A stretch of DNA of 64,000 bases from Ehretia macrophylla (Eukaryota > Streptophyta > Magnoliopsida > Boraginales > Ehretiaceae). Positions 43,852 to 56,556 of this stretch are shown piece by piece. Every line of letters starts with the position of its first letter. Positions within the stretch are counted from its first letter, which is position 1. The notes below the pieces were generated by a model, which was not told where the DNA came from, did no database searches, and worked only from the letters and a program-made list of their open reading frames with translations. A program made the position numbers and the translations under genes. Where the stretch lies: contig CM075765.1 of NCBI GenBank assembly GCA_037974665.1, positions 62,545,747-62,609,746 on the forward strand, written 5' to 3'.

Positions 43852-46800
43852 GATCACAATGATCTAGGATAATGTATAATTCTGGGATCCTAAGAACTTG
43901 CTTATACACGTGGAAATTTTCAAGAATAAACATCATCAAAATCTGCATGTGTCATGACGTTCGTTCATCACTGGCCTTCGAAAAAAATAAGTATTATCAT
44001 GTTTCATCTTAATAGTGCTATGCATATATAGCATCTTCGATAAGGCCACAACCAAAGCTTTGACACGTTATCTAAACTAAGCAATCATTAAAAAAGAGAG
44101 AGAGAGAGAGAGAGCTAGCATAATTGTTAAACAATTTTCAGTGGACGGTTACTTAAGGATTTGATAACCATTAATTACAGTCTCATATGTAATTTGGAAT
44201 TACTAAGCACAACTACACTCTTTTCGGTGTCAACAATGGTTCATTGCCTATGTGGATATTTTGAAGATGAGCAGCTACTGAGTTCAGTTTGCTAGACTGA
44301 ACGATTTTCACTGACACTGTAGAACCCACAAAATTACCGGCCTCCCAATAGCAAAAAAGTTGTCTAGCGCCTGTAATGTGCCATTTCGGCATTTCCCAAC
44401 TGCTCAGATTTGGAGGGGTTCATTTTTTTATTTTTTTTATTTTTGATGACGTGGGAATTCAGTTGGTGGAACCCAATCACCTCTTGATAAATTCCCGAGT
44501 GTAGCGGTACATTCCAATACATGCACCGATTTAGTCAAGTAGGGATTCATTTTTTTAATTGAAGAGTATTAGAAAAGTAAAATAACCCTTAATTTTTTTT
44601 CCTTAGTAAAAGAAGAAAGCAAGAAAAAAAGGTATCATGTGTTCGAATCTTGATTATATAATATTGCATGTAGTGATAGATACATCACTACAAGGATATC
44701 TATCAAAAGGATCTTGCAATGGCATGAGATATTCACAAGAGAAGATATATAATTTGATCAGATTAATTATTTGCTCTAGGAAACGATGCGAGACCCATTG
44801 ATTTGGTCTATTAGAATTTAATACATGATATGATTTTTTTAACCTTTTGGATAGATAACGATTAGCTAGGAGAGAGCATACACGATAAGTTGTGTCTTTT
44901 TTTTTCCTTAAAAAAAAAACAAAAAACAAACTGGGCCAAATATTCGATAAGTTAAAAGAACTACAGTTGAGCTATCTACCCCTTACTAACCAAAAAAGAA
45001 GAAAAAAAAAAAAACGAAAAACGAAAAGCTGACGAGCCCTGCATAGTGAAAGAATTTGGGGGGTGGGGTGGGTTTGGTTGTCATATGAAAGAATTGTTAA
45101 GCATAAAATGATATGACGATTCGCTGCTGCTATTTCCATTCCTTCTTTATATGCTAATTCACTCTCAAAAATAGTTCACATACGACTTTACCATTTTATT
45201 TGTTACTTTCTCACCACCATTGGTAAAGCTTTCCATGTGTATCGGGGGTTAGATTGGGGGTTTCTTCTATTATGCAAAACTCCCTTTGCCTCTTATCTTC
45301 CAATCATGGCCATGCTTTTTGATATATTCATTGACGTTTCAATCATGTGGCGCATTGAATCATGTGATCAACAATTAGAATAAACTCTTCTTCCCTTGAA
45401 CGGGTTTGTACTATTCCCTTACAATTTTATTTTTTATTTTTTATTTTTTATTTTTTTATTGTACATAATGACTTGGATAGTGTTGGTATTGGTTAATGTC
45501 TCTGTTAGTACAATTACCTTTATGACAAAAAAAAAAAAAAAAGTGATAAAATCTCACCATCATCGTAACTTTATTATTTCCCTTGTTACAACCTTTACCA
45601 CCGTTGTATTGTTGTCGCATATAGGGGGCAGTGCATTATTTTTTTCTCAGTAGGAGGTGTAACTTACAATTTAATGATTTGTATAATTTTTATTTTTCAG
45701 TCAGAATTAAATGGTTTTTCATAAAAAAAAATATTAGAGTGAATGAAAAATACATTCCTTGTCTTCAACGTACACCCTCACATATCTCTTGGATTAAGTA
45801 TTGGATGTAGGTGATCTATAGTTCACTTGTGTTTTTATATATATTGATTGCCCATTTCATGGGTGTGATATTATCTTATTTCAAACAAATCAGAAATTTC
45901 CTTTTCATCTTATTGTAAATTATGTTCTTTAGAAATTTAAATTTGTTTTATATGTGTTTTTTTTTTTATTAACAAAATCATGGTTGTGCATCACGAGTTC
46001 CATTTTAGAAAACTACAGTGTATAACGTGTAGAATTTACTAATAAGCATAACTAAAATGCATTGACTAAAATTGCTTACACTTGGAAATTTTCAAGTGTG
46101 AACCAATGAATAAGCATCAAATCCACAATGCGTCAACACGTTCGTCACTCGCTTTTGAGAAAAAAAGATTAGACATGATAATGAAATTAGCTAGGTCTTA
46201 ATCAAACCAAAAAAAGATCAGGCATGGTAATGAAAGGTCTTCATAAAACTAATTACCCTAATTAGGCATGTGGTAAATTCCTAAAAAATTGGATATTTGT
46301 TTGTGACCCACGCCTAAAAAAAAAAGAAGAAAATAGTTATCTATTAAAGAAGAGATTGAAGCCACTTACCACATTTTAATTATATTCGGATAGTGTTACA
46401 AGATAATATAAATATATTTTTAAATTTTTTATTTGTGTTATCAATTCATTGATCCATGCACACATACAATATTAATTTTAATTGGATAAGGCCGCCACCA
46501 GACAAGCATTTGCTTTGTAAGCTAAAAATCCCTTTGAACTAAAACCGTGCCAGATCAGCTTCGCCTCAGCTTTGACCTGTCTTAGATGCTACCTTCATGA
46601 GATAAACATTGGCCACGTTTAATTCTAACCAACCTAGAGTATCCACGATTAAGATCTTGTTTGGATTGTACTTTTTAAAGGAAAGGAAAGAAAAGAAAGA
46701 GGAATTCCTCTCTTTGATTGATTTTTTTTTCTTTTTAGGGAAAGGAAAGGGGGCGACACAATTTTCTTTTAACATCTTGTTTGGATTCACGAGGGAAAAT

Positions 46801-47714
46801 ATAAAAAAAGAAATGAAAATTTAAAATCATAAAGAAATGAAAATAGAAGGACTAAATTTTGTTTGGATTGAAAAATTTTATAAGGAAGATGATCATTATG
46901 GATTATCAGTTTTTATTTATTTATTTGGATTAGGAAGAAATGGGAGGGAGTAATGAGTTTTATATGCAAATTTACTATATACCCTTTTTCAAATTATAAG
47001 GATATAATAGTCATTAGAAAAAGAAATTCCTTTCATCTTTTGGACTCAAATTGAGGAATTAGACCAGTTCCTCCAATTCCTTTTCTTTATTATTCCCTCA
47101 AATCAAATAATGGAAGTGATTCTTTGATTCCTCCCACCCTGTTTCTCCCATTCTAAACAAACTGTTCCTATTTCTCCCATTCTAAACAAAATGTTAATAA
47201 TGAGTAGATTTTAATTTTCTCCCAAATTAGGGTTTGTGGAAGGAAATAAAAGCGCAATTCATTATAGGACAAAAATATCCCTATAATATTAACCTTATTC
47301 TCAAAATGTATTTTTCAAATAAAAAACCATTTACATGCAATCATGCATCAAACACTTCTCATGATAGTATTTAAATACTTTTTCAACAAACATTATTTTT
47401 TTCTATCTTTTCCTTCTCCAATTAAGATAAGGTGACATAAAATTTTCCTTTTCTTGTCTTTCTTTATTTTTCGCTTATTATTATTAATTTTTATTATCCA
47501 AACAAGAAACCCTCATCCTTTACTCTTTTTTAATTACTGTATATTTTTCCTCAATCTTAGTTTTCTTTCTTTTTCATTCGTGCAATCCAAACATAGTGTT
47601 AGCACTAAATTCAACTAAAAACGTCGATAAGATACATGTACGCGGCGCCTAGACCTTTCCTACACAATAACAATTTTCTACATCGCAGCCCTAAAGCCAA
47701 GTCAAATCTTCTCC
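43852..47714. other. intergenic with microsatellite and MITE-like block
   Basis: AT-rich spacer between the gag-only element and the amidotransferase gene. It contains (GA)n at 44096-44115, several poly-A/T runs, and a MITE-like block at 46655-47595 (separate entry). A stretch near 45960-46170 resembles 39050-39240 (AATCATGGTTGTGCATCACGAGT-type sequence and AAAATGCATTGACTAAA), pointing to a diverged local duplication. No gene recognised. Confidence 0.5.
46655..47595. repeat. MITE-like nested inverted repeat
   Basis: The left end reads TGTTTGGATTGTAC and the right end GTGCAATCCAAACA, its near-perfect inverse. Further TTGTTTGGATT copies occur at about 46773 and 46860, and TCTAAACAAA or ATCCAAACAAG on the right at about 47153, 47182 and 47496. 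The pattern suggests several short TIR elements nested or duplicated. Exact borders and target duplication were not resolved. Confidence 0.4.
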
Positions 47715-47722
47715 TATAAATA
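47715..47722 (+). promoter_or_regulatory. TATA box of the amidotransferase gene
   Basis: TATAAATA in CTCCTATAAATAGCCACC, 90 bp upstream of the ATG at 47805; a typical plant core promoter position. Confidence 0.75.
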
Positions 47723-47804
47723 GCCACCAGAGATCCTTGTTATCTCAATCCAGATCTTCATATTAATTGTTACACATCTTAGTATCATCATTATAGTTCC
47801 ATTC

Positions 47805-49471
47805 ATGGCCGCTGATCAGCTCTCTGTGATCCTACCTCGTGTCCTCATCGTCTCTAGACGAAGCCTTCGCAAGAACAAATTTGTCGACTTCGTAGGTACG
47901 TTTTTATCTGCCATCTTCGAGACGATAATGAATTATTCATGCAATTATATGTGTTTTTACTGCAACATGTCTATAATGGTAGACTAAAACATATTTTTGT
48001 TCATGTTATTATCAGGAGAATATCATCTTGATCTTATAGTAAGCTATGGAGCGGTTCCAGTAATCGTGCCCCGAGTTTCGGGTGTGCACATGTTATTGGA
48101 CAGCTTTGAGCCGATCCATGGCGTTCTTCTCTGTGAAGGCGAAGATCTTGATCCTTCTCTATACGAAGACGAAGCAACAAATGGTTTGTCACCAGAAGAA
48201 TTGGAAGAAATCAGGAGTCTGCATGCTAGTGACACCGCCATTGATAAAGAAAAGGACACCATTGAATTGAGACTAGCAAAGCTTTGCCTGGAAAGGAACA
48301 TACCTTACTTGGGAATATGCAGAGGGTCACAAGTATTAAACGTTGCTTGTGGAGGGACTCTTTATCAAGACGTAGGCAAAGAATTATCAAATAAACTCCC
48401 TGAAGATCAGAGGGTAATGCACATTAATTACGATGATTACGATGGCCATCGACACGTTGTGGAGGTGGTTGAGAACACCCCTTTGCAAGAATGGTTCAAG
48501 GATTCTTTGGAGGATAGTGAAAAGGAACTTTGGGTGAATAGTTATCACCACCAGGGAGTGAAGAGATTAGCACAGCGTTTTGTTCCAATGGCGTTTGCAC
48601 CTGATGGCTTGATTGAAGGTTTCTATGATCCTGATGCTTATAACCCTGAAGAGGGTAAATTCATCATGGGGCTTCAATTTCATCCCGAGCGAATGAGGCG
48701 TCCTGATTCGGATGAATTTGATTATCCAGGATGCCCGTATGCTTATAAGGTAAATATACTCGGGTTTGGATCCTCTCTTCTACTGATTCTCTCATATGTT
48801 TATTGTATTTAACGGAGAATGTAATAATGTTAGAAGTTGTAGACTGATGAATATTTCTTGTTGTCCTGAAAATTGTGCAGGAGTTTGTGAAGGCTGTTAT
48901 TGCTTATCAGAAGAAACTTAATAGCTCAACAAGTGTACCAAAACCCCTAAAGCTTGATCAACAAATGGAGATGAAGAGGAGAATAATTGTTAGAAGCTTC
49001 TCTCTTGCGAGAAATATATATGAAGGAAGCCATGGCAAGGATCGACCAAAAGAATCTGAACTCGAAGCTGGAGCAGAATTTCTTGAGGTATGGCCTAAAT
49101 GTATAATTAACTTAGCATTTATCTGATTCTTAATTGGATAATATTTCCTAAATGATCCCCTTATTTACGTGTCTTCTAGCTAAAAGTGGATCCTTAGTCG
49201 ATTTTTGTTTTGTTTGTAGTCAAACACAGCATTGAGTTTGCAACAAGAGACGAGGTTGAAGCAGATGGGTGCAACCGTGAGGAATGCATCTTCGTACATG
49301 GAGAGATTGAAGCTGAATGAGGAGAGAGAGAAGTTAGCAAGAAATGTTATGGAGAAAATGTCAGTAGAGCAATTATCTGATTTCACGTCATTTTACCACA
49401 TGATGGGGCAGATATGTTCAGAAGTGTTGGAGAGAAAGCTCAATGGCATAGTCAATGAACTTGCTTCTTGA
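47805..49471 (+). CDS. class I glutamine amidotransferase-like protein (GAT1_2.1-like)
   Basis: Four exons: 47805-47895, 48016-48749, 48881-49087 and 49220-49471, all with GT-AG borders and matching phases, giving 427 aa. The class I glutamine amidotransferase / peptidase C26 fold is clear: [14 protein letters not shown], the nucleophile elbow [17 protein letters not shown] (Cys132), HHQGVK, and GLQFHPER with His253 and Glu255 completing the triad. The C-terminal exons encode a charged helical extension ([19 protein letters not shown]) found in the plant GAT1_2.1 subfamily. It probably hydrolyses the amide of a glutamine- or gamma-glutamyl-type substrate; the true substrate is not known. Arabidopsis GAT1_2.1 is linked to nitrogen status and shoot branching. 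The gene looks intact with a TATA box. Confidence 0.93.
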
Positions 49472-52196
49472 CATTGACTCAGATTTATGTTGTACCTGTC
49501 TTGTTCAATGAATCAGAAAAAAATTGTCTTTGTAGTACGGGCATGATCTAGCAGTAATAGAGTGAAATTACTCTTACGAAATCGTTAGTTCAACACTTCC
49601 TATTACTTTGAAGTTTTATTCTTAATTGACCTAATGCATGTGTGGGGTTGCACCGTTACATTTAGAGTTTTATCAATTGATGGTCAAATTCCGATAGATA
49701 ATTTGATAGTCGAATTTCGCCAAATAAATTTTCACATCATCCAAAAAAAATTGTCTTTGTACCTTTTTAATAACCTTTTTTTTTAAATTTTCCTTGAACA
49801 TCTCTGTAAGCTTTTTGCTTTTTTCTACAAACTTTATAAGTTAATGCCAATTGTGAGTTGGTGGTGTACATGTCACTACTTGCATTTTTTTGTCTTTATG
49901 GCTCCCCATGTAATAGTTTCTTGTTCTTCATTGCTAAACATGGATTTTCTTGTTGACAATGATTGACAATGATTCAAAAGCCAATCTCATAATTCAAAAT
50001 TTGAGTAGAGTGATCATTTAATAATCTATTGTAATTAGATGTTTAAGTTTAATCACAGTTTTGGCTATTATTATATTCAAAAAAAAGGAATTAAAAAAAA
50101 TTCATGAATTGCATCCGAGTTGAAGTGTGAACTATAATAAAACTATATCTTCCATTATGAGCAGAAATGGTTTGATTCTTGATTGTCTAATCGGAAAGAA
50201 TAAAATGTCAAATAGTCAAGAAGCATTTACCTTTGACATTTGAGGAGACATACGTATCAAGTTATTAAAGTGTGCCCGAAGAATTTGTCCACGACTTTAA
50301 TGCGATCTTTTTTTTTTTTTTTTGTCAATTTAATGTGATCTAGTTAACCCGTATTAGTTCAATTAATTGATGGAAAAGGTGAGATATATACAAACAGTAC
50401 ATCGAAACCACAAGTGGTTAGCTGGAAACGTAAATAAAATTTTTATATGTTGTTTGAAAATAAAATATTTTTGGTGTTTACTTGTTATATTAAAAAAATA
50501 TTTTCTAATGATTAACTGTCACAATAAATATTTATACACACACTGGGGTAGGTTTGGGGTAGGATGGTGTATGGAGTAAAAAATGTTTTTATCAATTAAA
50601 GCATAAAACATTTTACACTCCTCATAACTAGTTTTTTTAACATTGTCTAAAAGTATTTTTTACTTAAGTTATTTTACGGTATTACCAAATACCGAAAAAT
50701 TAAAATAAAATATCCTAATACAACTTATATGTTGGCCCATGTCTTGAGAATACTAGGCAAATTTCTTTTCTTTTTCTTTTTCTTTTTTCGCATTTTCCGG
50801 TCCAAGGGGGCTTTCATAACAATCCATCATTATCGAAGAAAGACTAATTTCCATCCTTATTTATCCGTTTTGATCATTTCAGTCCTTAAATTTTTAACCT
50901 AATTGTGCAATTCAAATATCTATTTCTTGATAGAGAATCATATGTTTTTGCCTGTTTGGCTTGCAACAATGTGCAATGAAGATTGCTATGTAGGTACCAG
51001 CTGAAGAGATACCTTCTTGAAAAGAGCCAACTAACTGGAGCAAAAATAGAATACAAGAACTTCTTTTTTTTTTTGTTATAACTTTAATGAACATAATAAG
51101 ATTTTCTAATAATTTTGAGACAATTGATGATGCAACTCCCGCCATTAACTATTATTATAACATACAAATGTTGATCTTTAACAATGCAAACAATATCTTT
51201 TCAATCTATATGTATAGCCCTAAATTCAAATCGAGAACGATATATACTCATAAATTCACGTCAACGCAATTTTAATCATCACTCCCTTTGAGCTGGGGAT
51301 ATGCCATACAAGGTCTGAGCCAAATTGAGCAAGGGAGACATTATAATCTAATCTTTCACTTTTTCTTTTCTTTTTTTTTTGGTCAAAATCTCATCTTTCA
51401 CTTAAAAGAGCCAGTCTTTTGCATAAGTCTACCTTTTTGGGGGTAATTCATACTAGCAATCATGTACGAAAACTCGTCGTTTAATTAATGAGCCATTTAC
51501 ATGTAATGTCACGTAAATTAACAATTATGGCAAACGACATAAATTAGTAAGTCCACTCCATTAAATACCTTTGGCAGCCCATGTTGCTATAATTCTGCAA
51601 AACACTATAAATAAGACACTATAAATACCAATACTTATTATAACAACTATAAAAAATAAAAAATAAAAACATATCTAAAATACCGGAAATTACTTAAAAG
51701 CCTATTAATATTAAGCAAGTTTATATAAGCAATGCTATATATCAACCCTTCACCCTATCACCCTTCTTTACATAGTAGAATGTTTAACATGTATTCGAAA
51801 GATTTGATGATCAACACATGAATTCTTATCATACAAAGGAGAGTTGAAATAGTGAAGGGGTATCATAAAGCATTACTCAATTTGATATTAACCTCGAGAA
51901 AAAGTGAAATATATCGAGAAATTTGCGTCTTTGGTCGAATTATTCAATATTTTGAAATGCAGACAAAATTTCTCTATATAGATGGTGGGGACATTCCAAC
52001 CAAATTGCTCCTTACAAGTAGTGGTTACTAAGATAATGTCTCATTTATGAAGTTTAATCAAGGTTTGAAAAATTCACACCATATATCAATAATGCCTTTT
52101 AGTCCTTACTCTTTTTAATTCTTTTGCTTGAGAGTTCATACTATACCCCTTTTAATTAATTTCCTATAGTAGCATCTTGCTAATTCTTGCTCGGAT
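49472..52196. other. intergenic, nothing recognised
   Basis: AT-rich spacer between the amidotransferase gene and the LRK10L cluster, with poly-T runs (near 50310 and 51065) and small random ORFs. The last 300 bases must contain the promoter of the first ectodomain gene, but I see no unambiguous TATA box. Confidence 0.5.
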
Positions 52197-53009
52197 ATGA
52201 AGGGTTTAATCTTCTCCGCAACCCCTTTTTCATTTCTCATTTATATATCCGTGTTTCTAATCCATCTTCCTTCATTTGATGGTGTACTTGAAAACTTTTG
52301 GTATGCAAGTTGTGGCAATCTCTTCAGTTGTGGCACGATCACTGCAATTGATTACCCATTCTATGGAGGCGATCGACCTGAAGAATGCGGTTACCCTGGA
52401 CTCGAGCTTGATTGTGACGATGATATAACAACTATCAAGATTATGAACGTTAAATATCTCGTTTTGAATATTAAACAAGATACGCAAATTCTCACAATCG
52501 CTAGAGAAGATCTTGTCGATTATATTTGCCTAGAGGAATTCGAGAACACCACCCTCGATTCCAGGCTCTTCGAGTATGCTTCTGAATATACAAATCTCAC
52601 ATTTCTATATGGTTGCCCACCTCTTAGCGGACCTGCCATGGGACAACAATTTAATTGTCCCATAGACGATATTAGTTACGTTGATGGCTATGTTCAAATT
52701 GGTAGCCAAGGTCCGGGGACATGTCATGCTAGCGTTGTTGTTCCAGTTAAAAATAACGCATCTCTTGAGGGGATTAGTAGTTTTGTAGAACTCTTATCAT
52801 CTGGATTTGAAATTAAGTATAAGGTGGATAGTAAAGCATGTAATGAGTGCAAAAATTCAAGTGGACGATGCAGATTTGATCAAAATTTGAATCGGTTCAC
52901 ATGCCTTAGTTTAAGAGCTGATGATGATGAACCGACCGTCGTTTATGAGAGCAGCCCGCAACCGCCTCCGGCGGCTGTAGCAGCTTCAGAATCAGGTACG
53001 CATGTTTAA
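52197..53009 (+). CDS. LRK10-like ectodomain, copy 1 (no kinase)
   Basis: 270-aa ORF with a signal peptide (about residues 1-30), then a GUB_WAK_bind domain (CGNLFSCGTITAIDYPFYGG, PEECGYPGLELDC) and a WAK_assoc-type region (ACNECKNSSGRC). This is the extracellular half of LRK10-like receptor kinases, which sit at the plasma membrane facing the wall. The exon ends at 52995 with a phase-1 donor (ATCAGGTACG); reading through the intron adds only GTHV and a stop. No transmembrane or kinase exon follows before copy 2. Oddities: the WAK_assoc CG is CR (RCRFD), and the last CxC is CLS, so two conserved positions are lost. It could be a secreted decoy, an alternative first exon for the distant kinase, or a decaying copy. 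Confidence 0.85.
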   Translation: MKGLIFSATPFSFLIYISVFLIHLPSFDGVLENFWYASCGNLFSCGTITAIDYPFYGGDRPEECGYPGLELDCDDDITTIKIMNVKYLVLNIKQDTQILTIAREDLVDYICLEEFENTTLDSRLFEYASEYTNLTFLYGCPPLSGPAMGQQFNCPIDDISYVDGYVQIGSQGPGTCHASVVVPVKNNASLEGISSFVELLSSGFEIKYKVDSKACNECKNSSGRCRFDQNLNRFTCLSLRADDDEPTVVYESSPQPPPAAVAASESGTHV

Positions 53010-55719
53010 CAGAAGGCAACCTTAAGCTTTAATTCTTTGAGTAGCATGCAGAAGTGAAGAGCAAGTGCAACATACATGATTCTATAGTAAACGTGCATGT
53101 ATGTATCTCCAACACATGCTAATTAATATATATAAAAAATGGAATTTGTTTATAAGTTTTTGAGGGATGATTTTTTAAATGGATGTAAAAGGAAAAAAGG
53201 AAAATTTTGCGTCCAAATATCCGAATGTCCGGTTGAGCGAGAGTTTGGTGAACCCTCTATATATGGTGGATACACCTATGTGAATGCTAGACGTGTCAGA
53301 TGTCCGAGTGCAAGTGCGTCCCAAAAAATGATCATACTCTTATTGTTTAACATTGGCATAAACCTTTTGACCAAAAAAAAACATTGGCATAAACCTCATG
53401 TTCCATCTCTGTTTTCTTGGTTTCGGCACTTTGATCCATCAATGGCGGAGCTATATCTTATTGAGTAAACTCAATAACAGAAGCTCCCGCTTACCCTTAA
53501 TTTTTTTTTCTAAAAGTAGGTATATTTTGAAATTATTTTTAAGTCAAAAAAATCAATTTATCTCTTACTGATAAAATTATTTGTATGAGTGTTGTATTAT
53601 GTGATTTTAATTCTTACTGAACAAAAATCTTGGATTTGTCCTTACCATTGGTATTTGATTCATTTATTTCTCCGTGACTGCTGCCTTTTTTTTTTTGTTT
53701 TTTGTTCTTTCCATATTTGAGGAGTTGGAGTTTGGTTTGCGGTGGTTTTTCTTTCTTTCTTTCTTTCTTTTTGACTTTTTGTTTGGGGGATTGGAGTGGG
53801 TTTGCATCATTGAAAAAGTAGAGCAAGGTTTAATTTTCCTGGCAAAATTTTCTATATATAATCAAATTTGATGATCGGTGGTTGAACTCTTTCAAGTTTA
53901 CCACAAACAAAGTCAGATATGGTGGTCACCGAGCGTGGACCTGTGTTATTCCCTCGCCAGAGTCCGATTGACTATTTGGTTAGACCCAACTAAGCTGAGC
54001 TTGAACATTGACCAAAACAAAGAAAAGCCAATTTTGAACTGATTTGTAAGTCACCATTTGATTTAAAATTTTAACTCGTTAGACAGGACAAAATTAGTTT
54101 AAGGTATTTAACATGCTTCTTTGCAATCATTATTTATTAACTATGCACATAGAAAAAGGAATGATAGTGGCGGAACTCGAATTCAAAAGTATTTTGTTAA
54201 TTAACTTTGAAACCATTTTAATGGCCTTTGTATCTTCTTCACTTTCTAGTTTTAACATTTTGAAGCCACCCAAGTTGTCACTTTTTCAAAGATCATGGTG
54301 TGATGGTGTCAAGAGTTTAAGATTTCTTCAACTGCCTCTCCTAACTGCACTTTATTTTGACTTATTTTGTTCTGATCAAGCATGATCTCAAGGTGCCACT
54401 TTGAGAAGTGCCTTTAATTTTAAGTTTTTCCTAGATTGTTTAGGTGTTAAGTCATTGGAAAAGCCTCCTACCTAGTAATAAGGTTCTTGACCAATTTAAG
54501 TGGATTATTCTATCTCATGATAATTGTTTATTCCCTTGGTTGAAGACTGTCAACAGATGTTTCGTCAAGATGGTGGTTACAAATTGATATATATGTGTAT
54601 CAAGAAGAAAATCGATAAATTAAATTGGTTGGTTAATTTTGATTTAGGACAATTACTTGGACATTTTAGTTAGATAACTCAGCGGGCCAGTTCGGAGTTT
54701 TTATGAAAAAGAATAGAAAATGTGATACATCTCTTAAATTTATTGTGATGTAAATGTCTTTAAGCCTTCGTATATAATGGCGAACAAAAAATTGCTTATT
54801 CCCTCCAATTAATTTTAGGTTAGCTATTATATGAGAGCTTACAAGTTCGAGTCTCACTGATTATGTTGTATGACCATAGCCCTCCCCTAAATCAAAAAAA
54901 AAAAAATTCACGTTAGCTGCCAACTACCAACCTTGTTTTCGGGCGAAAACTACCTAACTAATAGAACCAAATAAAATGGATGTTTGGGCGATGGATAAGA
55001 CAAACACTGTGCGGTTATTTTAGGTCGCAAGTGCTGAACAAACTAATCCTAACCATCTTGAAGAGTAACATAACGAATTGAAACTAAAGAATTCCAATCT
55101 AGACTGTTAAAGAATATGGGTTCCTATCTTAAAATCAATTAATCCAAATTGATAAAACAGCTTTGAGTGGCGACGCTAACATTGAAGCGCGTCTGCAATA
55201 AGTATTCTGTGTAAGAGAACTGACATAGAGTAACAAAGTCAGCGAGAGGAGATGGACAGCACATGGATAGACAAGGTTAGATTAAGACCCAACTCTAATA
55301 TTATATTTAAAAACATAAAATTTTATTCTAAAACAATTAGTATTAAGTGGTGTAGCCGAAAATATTATACTGTATTATTTGAATTGATAAGTCATCTATG
55401 TAATGTATTCTCTAACATACTAGACCAGACCTCTTGATGCATATTCTTTCGATGTTTGGTTTAACTAGCTCTACTAACTCGTAGACCATTGGTGGGAAAA
55501 AAATGTGTAGAAAGTTATAATAAGAGAATAGAAAACAGTGTACATTTGTAGAAAACTTCACCATCTAGTTTCTCCATCTATCACTTTCACTTATTTTTGC
55601 TGGATTTGTCAGCAAGATAGGACATACATTGCCAATACCTTCCATAATCTTCTTTTAATTTTCCTCCAGCCGCCTAGCTTATCATTACTTTTCGTGTTTC
55701 TCACTGTTTCTTTCTCCAA
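53010..55719. other. intergenic within the LRK10L cluster
   Basis: No kinase or transmembrane exon was recognised between copies 1 and 2. Small ORFs (for example 53139-53468 and 54113-54385) have no recognisable motif. Microsatellite-like CTTT repeats lie near 53752-53770. Confidence 0.5.
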
Positions 55720-56556
55720 ATGAACTTCAAAAGCCTTCCAATTCCTTCTCTTCTCCCTCTTCTTTTCGTCCTGAAACTTTTCGTTTCAGTTTATGTTCGT
55801 CATGTTATAAGCAATCCAGATTTGTTCTACCAGACTTGTGGCAATAGATTCAGTTGTGGTAGCATCTTTGAAGTAGGATATCCCTTCCGCGGATACGATG
55901 ATCCTATATATTGTGGATACCCTGGATTAGTACTCAGTTGTGATGAGAATAACATAACTACAATTGAGATCATGGACATCAAATACCGTGTTTTGGCGAT
56001 ACATCAGGCTACTCAAACAATGAGGATTGCTAGAGAGGACGTTATGGAGGCTATATGTCCTGATTTAGTTAATACAACACTGGAGAATTCGCTCTTTGAT
56101 TATGCTACTAGTTACACGAACGTTACGTTCCTATATGGTTGTCCGGTTTCAAGTAGTTTTCCAGGCCGAAATCTTCTTTCTTGTAGAACTAGTGGGAATG
56201 GTGGAGTTTATGTATTGCCTGGAGCACAGGGTCCTGGAAACTGCAATTCTAGCGTTATAGTTCCGGTACTTGAAACGGGTGCCGGAAATTCTGTGAATTC
56301 TACTACAAGTCTAAATCAAGTTATGAGGGAAGGGTTTGATGTTAGGTGGAAGATCAATAGCCAAGACTGCAGTGACTGCATTGCGTCTGAGGGGCAGTGT
56401 GGATATGATTTTGCTGCAAATCATACAACTTGCTTTTGCCCCAACCCGCCTTATACTTCTGTTACTTGCACAATAGCTGATGGATCCGCACCAGTGTCTA
56501 GACCATCCTCAGGTACGAACCTCTTTCTGTTTCACGAACAAATGTTTAGGAATTGA
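55720..56556 (+). CDS. LRK10-like ectodomain, copy 2 (no kinase)
   Basis: 278-aa ORF: signal peptide (residues 1-25), GUB_WAK_bind domain (CGNRFSCGSIFEVGYPF, PIYCGYPGLVLSC) and WAK_assoc domain (DCSDCIASEGQCGYD, TTCFCPNPPY), with several N-glycosylation sites (NIT, NTT, NVT, NST). All family cysteines appear present. The exon ends at 56512 with a phase-1 donor (CCTCAGGTACG). Reading through gives a 14-residue tail ending at 56556. Alternatively, an acceptor near 56951 (TTTTGCAG) would add GVTGIE and stop. No kinase follows, so the product is a secreted protein or the exon is used with the kinase at 63.4 kb. Confidence 0.87.
   Translation: MNFKSLPIPSLLPLLFVLKLFVSVYVRHVISNPDLFYQTCGNRFSCGSIFEVGYPFRGYDDPIYCGYPGLVLSCDENNITTIEIMDIKYRVLAIHQATQTMRIAREDVMEAICPDLVNTTLENSLFDYATSYTNVTFLYGCPVSSSFPGRNLLSCRTSGNGGVYVLPGAQGPGNCNSSVIVPVLETGAGNSVNSTTSLNQVMREGFDVRWKINSQDCSDCIASEGQCGYDFAANHTTCFCPNPPYTSVTCTIADGSAPVSRPSSGTNLFLFHEQMFRN

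Noticed and set aside
53139..53468. 109-codon ORF between ectodomain copies 1 and 2, considered as a missing kinase exon
   Set aside because: No glycine loop, lysine or transmembrane motif and no splice phase match.
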